A stretch of 64,000 nucleotides of DNA from Bisbaumannia salifodinae (GTDB lineage Bacteria > Pseudomonadota > Gammaproteobacteria > Pseudomonadales > Halomonadaceae). The notes beneath the pieces were generated by a model. It was not told where the DNA came from and made no database searches. It saw only the letters and a program-made list of their open reading frames with translations. A program made the translations under genes and the position numbers. Positions 15,472-22,474 of the stretch are shown here, piece by piece. Numbering within the stretch: position 1 is the first letter of the stretch; every line of letters starts with the position of its first letter. Where the stretch lies: assembly GCF_039522585.1 (NCBI RefSeq), contig NZ_BAAADR010000004.1. One strand, written 5' to 3'.

Positions 15472-16656
15472 ATGAGCATCTCACGCCGAACCCTGCTCCC
15501 GCTGCTGGCCGCCGGCACCCTGGGGCTGAGCGCCCAGGCCCTGGCCTTCGACGACGACCGCCTGACCATCTGGATGGGCGACAACAAGGGTCCCGAGGGC
15601 ATCCGCGAAGTCGCCGAGCGCTTCACCGCCGACACCGGCATCGCCATCGAGATCGTCCACCCCGATAACCTCACCGACCGCTTCCAGCAGGCCGCCGGCA
15701 GCGGCCAGGGCCCCGACATCGTGATCTGGGCCCATGACCGCCTGGGCGAATGGGCCCAGAGCGGCCTGCTCACCCAGATCGCCCCCGCCGAGGACTTCCG
15801 CGGCCGCTACTTCGACTTCACCTGGCAGGCCACCCAGTGGAACGGCGAGACCTATGGCTACCCCATCTCGGTGGAGTCGCTGGGCCTGATCTACAACAAG
15901 GCGCTGGTGGAGACGCCGCCGGAGAGCTTCGCCGAGCTGATGGCGCTGGACGCCGAGCTCGCCGACGAGGGCAAGAAGGCGATCCTCTTCGACTACGCCG
16001 AGCCCTACTATGGCTGGACCCTGCTGGCCGCCAACGGCGGCTACCCCTTCCGCCTCACCGCCGAGGGCTTCGACGTGGAGGACATCGGCGTCAACAACGC
16101 CGGGGCGGTCCAGGGCGCCGAGCTGCTGGCCGAGATGATCGAGTCGGGGGCGCTGCCCGAGGGCACCGACTACGGCGTGATGGATACCCGCTTCAATCGC
16201 GGCGAGGTGGCCACCATGATCAGCGGCCCCTGGGCCTGGAGCAACCTGGAACGCAGCGGCATCGACTACGGCGTGGCGCTGCTGCCCCGGGTCGGCGAGG
16301 AGCGCGCCCGGCCGATGTTCGGGGTGATGACCGCCATGATCAACTCGGCCACCCCTAACGACTTCCTGGCCACCGAGTTCCTCGAGAACTACCTGCTGGC
16401 GGAGGAGGGGCTGCGCACCTTCAATTCCGACGGTTCGCTGGGCGCCGTGGCCCATATGGCCTACCAGCGGGAACTGGCGGAGGATCCCAATATTGCCGCC
16501 ACCCTGGCCAATGCCGAGATCGGCATGCCGATGCCCAATATCCCCGAGATGGGTGCCTTCTGGGCGGCCATGGAGCCGGCGCTGCAGAACATCGGCAGCG
16601 GCCGCCAGACCCCGCAGGAGGCACTGGACGCCGCGGCACGCCGCATGCGCCAGTAA
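15472..16656 (+). CDS. malE: Maltose/maltodextrin-binding protein MalE
   Basis: A 394-residue periplasmic solute-binding protein (SBP family 1) that captures maltose and maltodextrins for MalFGK2. Blocks shared with E. coli MalE include IWAHDRLGEWAQSGLL, TWQATQWNGETYGYPISVE, LIYNKALVETPP, MISGPWAWSNLERSGIDYGVALLP and the C-terminal QTPQEALDAA. The signal peptide begins MSISRRTLLPLLAAG, with a twin-arginine-like SRRTLL and an ALA-F cleavage site near residue 25, so export through Tat rather than Sec is possible. It starts the malEFG operon and is divergent from the amylase gene. Confidence 0.93.
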   Translation: MSISRRTLLPLLAAGTLGLSAQALAFDDDRLTIWMGDNKGPEGIREVAERFTADTGIAIEIVHPDNLTDRFQQAAGSGQGPDIVIWAHDRLGEWAQSGLLTQIAPAEDFRGRYFDFTWQATQWNGETYGYPISVESLGLIYNKALVETPPESFAELMALDAELADEGKKAILFDYAEPYYGWTLLAANGGYPFRLTAEGFDVEDIGVNNAGAVQGAELLAEMIESGALPEGTDYGVMDTRFNRGEVATMISGPWAWSNLERSGIDYGVALLPRVGEERARPMFGVMTAMINSATPNDFLATEFLENYLLAEEGLRTFNSDGSLGAVAHMAYQRELAEDPNIAATLANAEIGMPMPNIPEMGAFWAAMEPALQNIGSGRQTPQEALDAAARRMRQ

Positions 16657-16713
16657 CCCCGGCCCCGCCAAACCGGAGCCGGTGGCCCGCGTCGCCGGCT
16701 CGCTTCACAGGTC

Positions 16714-18297
16714 ATGCCCATGTACACCACCAACGCCTCTCGCGGCCTGCCTCGGCACCGCTCACGCTATCCCACCGAACGCTACACCCGCTGGGCCGGC
16801 CGTGCCCTGATGGCGGCCATCGTCATCGCCCTGATGTGGCTGGTGCTGGCCTTCCACCTCAATGGCCAGTGGATGTTCGCCCTGCTGTTCCTGGTGTTGG
16901 GCGCCTCGCTGGCGATCGTCTTCGGCAAGCGCCAGTTGATGAGCCACCGCTATATCTTCCCGGCCCTGGCCGGGATGGGCGTGTTCGTGATCTTCCCGCT
17001 GCTCTATACCTTCGGCATCAGCTTCAGCAACTACAGCTCGAGCAACCTGCTCAGCGAGGAGCGGGTCCGCGCCCAGTTGCTCTCGCAAACCTACCGGGCC
17101 GAGGGCGCCGCCTTCGACTTCGCCCTCTATCGCGACGGCGAGCGGGTGCGGCTCTATCTGCAGGGTGGCGCGCTGGCGCCCCAGGCCCAGGACCAGCGCT
17201 TCGTCACCGCGCCCCTCAACCTGGATAACCCCGAGCCGCGCCGGGTGGGCCTGCAGGCGGCGGACCGGTCCCCCGCCGGGGAGCCGCTGCCCATGCGTGA
17301 GGTGATCGCGGCGCGCCCCCTGCTCCAGGGCCTGACCCTGGTGGTCCCCGAGGGACCGGAGCTACAGATGGCGGGGCTGCGAAGCTTCGCGCCCCTCCTC
17401 GCGCGCTACGAGGCCCGCGACGACGGCAGCCTCTACGACCGCCGCGACGACCGGCTGCTGACCCCGGACCGCGAGACCGGCTTCTTCGTCGCCGACGACG
17501 GTGAGCGCATCACTCCGGGGTGGCCCGTCGCCGTGGGCCTGGACAACTACACCAAGATCTTCACCGACCCCGACATCCGCGGCCCTTTCCTGCAGATCTT
17601 CGTCTGGACCTTCGCCTTCGCCGGGCTGACGGTGGCCTTCACCCTGGCGGTGGGCTTCGTGCTGGCCACGCTGCTGCAGTGGGACCAGCTGCGCGGCAAG
17701 GCGATCTACCGCACCCTGCTGATCCTGCCCTATGCGGTGCCGGCCTTTATCTCGATCCTGATCTTCAAGGGCATGTTCAACCAGAACCATGGCGAGATTA
17801 ACCTGATCCTCGAGAACCTCTTCGGCATCAGTCCCTCCTGGTTCACCGACCCGGCGCTGGCCCGCAGCATGCTGCTGATCGTCAACACCTGGCTCGGCTA
17901 CCCCTATATGCTGCTGCTGTGCATGGGCCTGATCCAGTCGATCCCGCGGGATCTCTACGAGGCCTCGGCGGTGGACGGCGGCGGCCCCCTGACCAATATG
18001 TGGCGCATCACATTGCCGCTGATCATGAAGCCGCTGACGCCGCTGCTGATCGCCGCCTTCGCCTTCAACTTCAACAACTTCGTGCTGATCGCCCTGCTCA
18101 CCGGCGGTAGCCCCGACATCCTCGGCGCCAGCACCCCGGCGGGCACCACCGACCTGCTGGTCAGCTACACCTACCGCATCGCCTTCCAGGATGCCGGCCA
18201 GAACTTCGGCCTGGCGGCGGCCATCGCCACCCTGATCTTCCTGCTGGTGGTGGGCATGTCGCTGCTCAACCTGCGGCTTTCCAAGGTCAAGGTATAG
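16714..18297 (+). CDS. malF: Maltose ABC transporter permease MalF
   Basis: A 527-residue inner-membrane permease. Three N-terminal spans (about 25-100) are followed by a large periplasmic P2 loop (about 105-270) characteristic of MalF, and then by the conserved permease core from about residue 280. The EAA loop reads YEASAVDGGGPLTNMWRITL. Length is close to E. coli MalF (514). It forms the channel with MalG and receives sugar from MalE. The first ATG at 16714 was used; the region before it is short and without a strong Shine-Dalgarno. The gap to malE is 57 nt, to malG 11 nt. Confidence 0.92.
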   Translation: MPMYTTNASRGLPRHRSRYPTERYTRWAGRALMAAIVIALMWLVLAFHLNGQWMFALLFLVLGASLAIVFGKRQLMSHRYIFPALAGMGVFVIFPLLYTFGISFSNYSSSNLLSEERVRAQLLSQTYRAEGAAFDFALYRDGERVRLYLQGGALAPQAQDQRFVTAPLNLDNPEPRRVGLQAADRSPAGEPLPMREVIAARPLLQGLTLVVPEGPELQMAGLRSFAPLLARYEARDDGSLYDRRDDRLLTPDRETGFFVADDGERITPGWPVAVGLDNYTKIFTDPDIRGPFLQIFVWTFAFAGLTVAFTLAVGFVLATLLQWDQLRGKAIYRTLLILPYAVPAFISILIFKGMFNQNHGEINLILENLFGISPSWFTDPALARSMLLIVNTWLGYPYMLLLCMGLIQSIPRDLYEASAVDGGGPLTNMWRITLPLIMKPLTPLLIAAFAFNFNNFVLIALLTGGSPDILGASTPAGTTDLLVSYTYRIAFQDAGQNFGLAAAIATLIFLLVVGMSLLNLRLSKVKV

Positions 18298-18308
18298 GAG
18301 ATATCGCC

Positions 18309-19199
18309 ATGGCTATGGTCCAACCCCGTTCGATCCGCACCCGCAAGCTGGGTGCCCATTTCATCCTGCTGGGCTTCGTCGCCCTGGTGGTCTTCCCGCT
18401 GCTGCTGGTGATCTCGATCTCCTTCCGCGAGGGCAACTTCGCCACCGGCAGCCTGATCCCCGAGCGCTTCTCGCTGGAGCACTGGGCGCTGGCCTTCGGC
18501 ATCCCCTGGGAGCGCCCCGACGGCAGCGTCGTCCAGCCGCCGTTCCCGGTGCTGCTGTGGCTGTGGAACTCGATCAAGGTGGCGGTGGTGTCATCGCTGA
18601 TGATCCTGGCGCTCTCCACCACCAGCGCCTACGCCTTCGCGCGCATGCGCTTCAAGGGCAAGGCGCCGATTCTCAAGGGCATGCTGATCTTCCAGATGTT
18701 TCCGGCGGTGCTCTCGCTGGTGGCGCTCTACGCGCTCTTCGATCGCCTCGGCCAACTGGTGCCCTGGCTGGGCATCAATACCCACGGCGCGCTGATCGTC
18801 GCCTCTCTGGGTGCCGTGGCGCTGCATATCTGGACCATCAAGGGCTACTTCGAGTCCATCGACGGCTCCCTGGAGGAGGCGGCGATGGTCGATGGCGCCA
18901 GTACCTGGCAGGCCTTCCGGCATATCCTGCTGCCGCTCTCGGTGCCGATCCTGATGGTGGTGTTTATCCTCGCCTTCATCATGTCGATCATGGAATACCC
19001 CATGGCCTCGGTGCTGTTGCTCGACGAGGACAAGCTGACCCTGGCGGTGGGCGCCCAGCAATACCTGGCCGACCACAACCAGCGCTGGGGGGACTTCGCC
19101 GCCGCCGCGGTGCTCTCCGGCCTGCCCATCACCGCGGCCTTCCTGCTCTGCCAGCGTTGGATCGTCGGCGGGCTCACCGCGGGTGGCGTCAAGGGCTAG
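18309..19199 (+). CDS. malG: Maltose ABC transporter permease MalG
   Basis: A 296-residue inner-membrane permease, the same length as E. coli MalG, with about six spans. The EAA loop is LEEAAMVDGASTWQAFRHIL. The C-terminus LTAGGVKG matches the MalG tail that reaches into MalK (E. coli ends in a similar GGVKG). TAGGAG overlaps the malF stop, just before the ATG. The coding end is followed by two further copies of the last codons and stop (see the repeat) and then by a terminator. Confidence 0.93.
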   Translation: MAMVQPRSIRTRKLGAHFILLGFVALVVFPLLLVISISFREGNFATGSLIPERFSLEHWALAFGIPWERPDGSVVQPPFPVLLWLWNSIKVAVVSSLMILALSTTSAYAFARMRFKGKAPILKGMLIFQMFPAVLSLVALYALFDRLGQLVPWLGINTHGALIVASLGAVALHIWTIKGYFESIDGSLEEAAMVDGASTWQAFRHILLPLSVPILMVVFILAFIMSIMEYPMASVLLLDEDKLTLAVGAQQYLADHNQRWGDFAAAAVLSGLPITAAFLLCQRWIVGGLTAGGVKG

Positions 19200-19373
19200 G
19201 AGAACGCCCGGCCCTTGTTGCAGAGGCGGACCGTCGCGGCTTGCTTAACCCCGCGGGTGGCGTCAAGGGCTAGGGGAGCGGCCCCAGGGCCCCTCAGCCT
19301 AGTCCTGGGAGCGCCCCGGCCCCTGTTGCAGCGCGGGATCGCCGACGGCATCAAGGGCTAGGGGAGCGGCCTC
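19177..19373 (+). repeat. Echoes of the malG 3' end
   Basis: The 24 nt that end malG (19177-19200, including TAG) recur exactly at 19251-19274, 74 bp downstream, and partly at 19347-19362, 88 bp further (GGCATCAAGGGCTAGG). A second block, CCCGGCCCTTGTTGCAG at 19207-19223, recurs at 19315-19331 with one change. Each copy keeps the stop codon. The 312-nt gap between malG and malK contains these repeats and two terminators and no gene. Confidence 0.75.
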
Positions 19374-19395
19374 GCTCGATAAGATTTCCTCGTTT

Positions 19396-19420
19396 GCCGG
19401 CGCCCTACGCCGGCTTTTTT
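19396..19420 (+). terminator. Rho-independent terminator of malEFG
   Basis: A 7-bp stem GCCGGCG/CGCCGGC (19396-19402 and 19408-19414) is followed by TTTTTT (19415-19420), the clearest intrinsic terminator in the window. Confidence 0.85.
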
Positions 19421-19451
19421 ATGCCTGCGCCAGCGATGGTCGCCCTCAAGC

Positions 19452-19482
19452 ACAAAGCCCCGGCGAGTCGCCGGGGCTTTGT
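19452..19482 (-). terminator. Hairpin terminator after malK
   Basis: A 15-bp perfect stem, ACAAAGCCCCGGCGA (19452-19466) paired with 19468-19482, sits 29 nt past the malK stop on the minus strand. The flanks end in AAAG/CTTT, so it can act in both directions. Confidence 0.75.
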
Positions 19483-19511
19483 CGTGGAACACTCGGGGGA
19501 GTGGGGCGAGC

Positions 19512-20627
19512 CTAGTGGCTAACGCCGGGTACCCTGGTCTGGCGCGGGCAGGCGCGGCCGCTGGCGTCGAACAGATGGCAGTGCCCGCCGGCCAGGCCCA
19601 GGGTCACCGGCTGGTGGGGTTCCAGGTGAGTCAGGCCGTCCAGGCGTTGCACCAGGGACCCCTCGACGTCCTCCACCGCCAGGTGGGCCAGGGTCTCGTA
19701 GCCCAGCTGTTCGGCCACCAGCAGGCGGGCCGGCAGGCGGGCCTCGGCCCGGGCCTCGTCGACGAAGGCCTCGGCGCGCACCCCCAGGGTGGCGGTGTCG
19801 CCGACGCTCAGGCCGCTGCCGTCCACCGCCACCGCCAGGCTCTCGCCGCCGGGCAGGCGCACCGTGGTATGGCGCGGGCCCGGGTCGAGCACCGTCACCG
19901 GCAGGGTGTTGATGCGCGGCGAGCCGATGAATTCCGCGACCTCCAGGGTCCGGGGGAAGTGGTAGAGGGAGAGCGGCGCCCCGACCTGGGCGATGCGCCC
20001 GCCGGAGAGCAGCACGATGCGATCGGCCAGGGTCATGGCCTCCACCTGGTCGTGGGTCACATAGATCATGGTGGCGCCCAGGCGCTCGTGGAGCTCGGCG
20101 ATCTGCACCCGCATATCCACCCGCAGGGCGGCGTCCAGGTTGGAGAGGGGCTCGTCGAAGAGGAACACCGCCGGCTCCTTGACCAGGGTGCGGCCGATCG
20201 CCACCCGCTGGCGCTGGCCGCCGGAGAGGTCCTTGGGGCGGCGCTCCAGCAGCTCGGAGAGGTGCAGCATCTCGGCGGCGTGTTCCACCCGGCGGCGGAT
20301 CTCCGCCTTGTCGGTGCGCGCCAGCTTGAGGCCGAAGGCCATGTTCTCGGCCACCGTCATATGCGGGTAGAGGGCATAGGACTGGAAGACCATGCCGATG
20401 TCGCGCTCCTGGGGCGGCACCTCGTTGATGCGCTCCCCGTCCAGGCGCATCTCCCCCTGGGTGATCTCCTCGAGCCCGGCGATCATGCGCAGCAGGGTCG
20501 ACTTGCCGCAGCCGGAGGGGCCGACGAAGACCACGAACTCGCCATCCTCGATGGTCAGGTCGATATCCCGGGAGATCTCGACCCCGTCGTAGGATTTGCC
20601 GATAGCGTTGAGTGTCAGACGTCCCAT
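19512..20627 (-). CDS. malK: Maltose ABC transporter ATPase MalK
   Basis: A 371-residue ABC ATPase, the same length as E. coli MalK. The N-terminal domain shows Walker A GPSGCGKST, the signature LSGGQRQRVAIGRTL, Walker B VFLFDEPLSNLDA and the H-loop THDQVEAMTLADRI. The C-terminal regulatory TOBE/MOP domain (about 235-371) contains SPRINTLPV and LGVRAEAF. It dimerises under MalFG and in enterobacteria also binds MalT and enzyme IIA-Glc; whether it does so here is unknown. The start overlaps the end of the alpha-glucosidase gene by 13 nt with GGAGG upstream, so the two are cotranscribed and probably coupled. Confidence 0.92.
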   Translation of the reverse strand: MGRLTLNAIGKSYDGVEISRDIDLTIEDGEFVVFVGPSGCGKSTLLRMIAGLEEITQGEMRLDGERINEVPPQERDIGMVFQSYALYPHMTVAENMAFGLKLARTDKAEIRRRVEHAAEMLHLSELLERRPKDLSGGQRQRVAIGRTLVKEPAVFLFDEPLSNLDAALRVDMRVQIAELHERLGATMIYVTHDQVEAMTLADRIVLLSGGRIAQVGAPLSLYHFPRTLEVAEFIGSPRINTLPVTVLDPGPRHTTVRLPGGESLAVAVDGSGLSVGDTATLGVRAEAFVDEARAEARLPARLLVAEQLGYETLAHLAVEDVEGSLVQRLDGLTHLEPHQPVTLGLAGGHCHLFDASGRACPRQTRVPGVSH

Positions 20628-22279
20628 GAGGTGTCCTCCGCGTCGGATTGCGGGCAGCGTGCGATGGCGATGCCGTGGGGGGGCAGGCGCAGCCGCCCGT
20701 TGGTCCAGGTGCCGTTGACCAGCTCGGGGGCGGCGTCCAGCGGCCGGGCCGCCTGGGGCGCCGGCAGCTCGCGGGCCTGGTCACTGAAGTTCAGGGCCAC
20801 CAGCAGTCGCTGGCCCTGATAGGCGCGCTCCAGGCAGAGCACCTCGTCGCGTACCGGGTGGTAGCGGATGTCGCCCTTGACCAGCGCCGGCTGGGTGCGG
20901 CGGAAGGCCAGCAAGGCGCGGGTGGCGTGGAGCAGGGCCGCGGGGTCGGCTTCCTGGCGATCCACCGCCAGGGCCCGGTGGGCCTCGGGAATCGGCAGCC
21001 AGGGCGCGCCACCGGAGAAACCGGCCTGCGCGGCCTGGGCCGCCCAGGGCAGGGGGGTGCGGCAACCGTCGCGGCCCTTGTAGGCGGGCCAGAAGGTGAT
21101 GCCGGCGGGGTCGACGAGCTGCTCGAAGGTCAGGGTCGCCTCTGGCAGGCCCAGTTCCTCGCCCTGGTAGAGGCAGACGCTGCCGCGCTGGGTGAGCAGG
21201 AAGGCCAGGTAGAGGCGCAGTTTCGCGGCATCATTCTCGGCGTTCCAGCGGCTCGCCAATCGGGTCACGTCGTGGTTGCCCAGCGCCCAGCAGGGCCAGC
21301 CGTCGCCGATGCGCGCCTCCATCTCGGTGAGGGTGTCGCGCAGGAAGGCCGGATCGTGGCGCTCCCCCAGCAGGTCGAAGGAGTAGGCCATATGCAGGCG
21401 CTTGCCGCCCTGGGTGTATGCCGCCATCACCCCCAGGGAGTCGTCGTCGCCCACCTCGCCGACGCTGGTGGTGCCCGGGTACTCGTCGAGCAGGGCGCGC
21501 AGCTTCTCCAGGAAGGCCAGGTTCTCGGGCTGGGTCTTGTCATGGTGGTGGAGCTGGAAGCCGTAGGGGTTGTCCGGGCGCACCCCCAGGAAGCCCTCGG
21601 CGCTGCTCTCCCGGGGCGGGTTGTCGCGGAGTTCGCCATGGGTGCAGAAGTTCACCGCATCGAGGCGGAAGCCGTCGACGCCGCGCTCCAGCCAGAAGCG
21701 CACCTCGCCGAGGATCGCCTCCACCACCTCGGGGTTACGGAAGTTGAGGTCCGGCTGGCTGCTCAGGAAGTTGTGCAGGTAGTACTGGCAGCGGCGGGTG
21801 TCCCACTGCCAGGCACTGCCGCCGAACACCGACTGCCAGTTGGTGGGCGGCGCGCCGTCGGGGCGGGCGTCGGCCCAGACATACCAGTCGGCGCGGGCGT
21901 TGTCGCGGCTGGCGCGGCTCTCGGCGAACCAGGGGTGCTGGTCCGAGGTGTGGGAGAGCACCTGGTCGATGGTCACCCGCAGGCCCCGGGCATGGGCCGC
22001 TTCCACCAGGCGGTCGAAGTCCTCGAGGCTGCCGAACATGGGGTCGACGCCGCGGTAGTCGCTGATGTCGTAGCCGAAGTCCTTCATCGGCGAGGTGAAG
22101 AAGGGCGACAGCCAGATGGCGTCGACATTCAGGGAGGCGATGTAGTCGAGGCGCTCGATGACCCCCTTGAGGTCGCCGATGCCGTCGCCGTTGGTGTCCT
22201 GGAAACTGCGCGGGTAGATCTGGTAGATCACCGCCCCGCGCCACCAGTCACTGCCTTGCCTGCCGAGCTGGGTCGTCAT
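20615..22279 (-). CDS. Alpha-glucosidase, GH13 (HaG-like)
   Basis: A 554-residue cytoplasmic exo-acting GH13 enzyme without signal peptide, expected to cleave maltose and short maltodextrins imported by MalEFGK. It begins DWWRGAVIYQIYPRSFQD. Catalytic regions are TIDQVLSHTSDQHPWF, GFRLDAVNF with nucleophile Asp207, TTSVGEVGDD with acid Glu275, and ALGNHDVTR with the third Asp near 337. The overall pattern resembles Halomonas alpha-glucosidase HaG and the oligo-1,6-glucosidase subfamily GH13_23. AAGGAA precedes the ATG. It heads an aglA-malK transcription unit convergent with malEFG. Confidence 0.9.
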   Translation of the reverse strand: MTTQLGRQGSDWWRGAVIYQIYPRSFQDTNGDGIGDLKGVIERLDYIASLNVDAIWLSPFFTSPMKDFGYDISDYRGVDPMFGSLEDFDRLVEAAHARGLRVTIDQVLSHTSDQHPWFAESRASRDNARADWYVWADARPDGAPPTNWQSVFGGSAWQWDTRRCQYYLHNFLSSQPDLNFRNPEVVEAILGEVRFWLERGVDGFRLDAVNFCTHGELRDNPPRESSAEGFLGVRPDNPYGFQLHHHDKTQPENLAFLEKLRALLDEYPGTTSVGEVGDDDSLGVMAAYTQGGKRLHMAYSFDLLGERHDPAFLRDTLTEMEARIGDGWPCWALGNHDVTRLASRWNAENDAAKLRLYLAFLLTQRGSVCLYQGEELGLPEATLTFEQLVDPAGITFWPAYKGRDGCRTPLPWAAQAAQAGFSGGAPWLPIPEAHRALAVDRQEADPAALLHATRALLAFRRTQPALVKGDIRYHPVRDEVLCLERAYQGQRLLVALNFSDQARELPAPQAARPLDAAPELVNGTWTNGRLRLPPHGIAIARCPQSDAEDTSWDV

Positions 22280-22444
22280 GGGTCGATTCCTTAGCCTGGT
22301 TGATCGAGATGGGGTCGAGGCTATGGTGGCCCCGCCCGGGGCGGCGGGGATCCTCCCGGGGGCGGGGCAGGCGGCGTAGGCGGGGGGCGTAGGTCGGGGG
22401 CACAGGCGGGGGGCGGATGGGGAGACGTGAACTCCCAGGGCCCG

Positions 22445-22454
22445 GGGGATGGGG
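22445..22454 (+). promoter_or_regulatory. Weak MalT-box candidate upstream of the alpha-glucosidase gene
   Basis: GGGGATGGGG differs at one base from the MalT box GGGGA(G/T)GAGG. It lies in the 195-nt gap between malT and the alpha-glucosidase gene, which is full of G-runs (for example two copies of GGGGGCGTAGG-like sequence at about 22371-22395), so the match may be chance. Nothing else was recognised in this gap. Confidence 0.3.
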
Positions 22455-22474
22455 CCTTCGCTTTGTCTGAAAAC

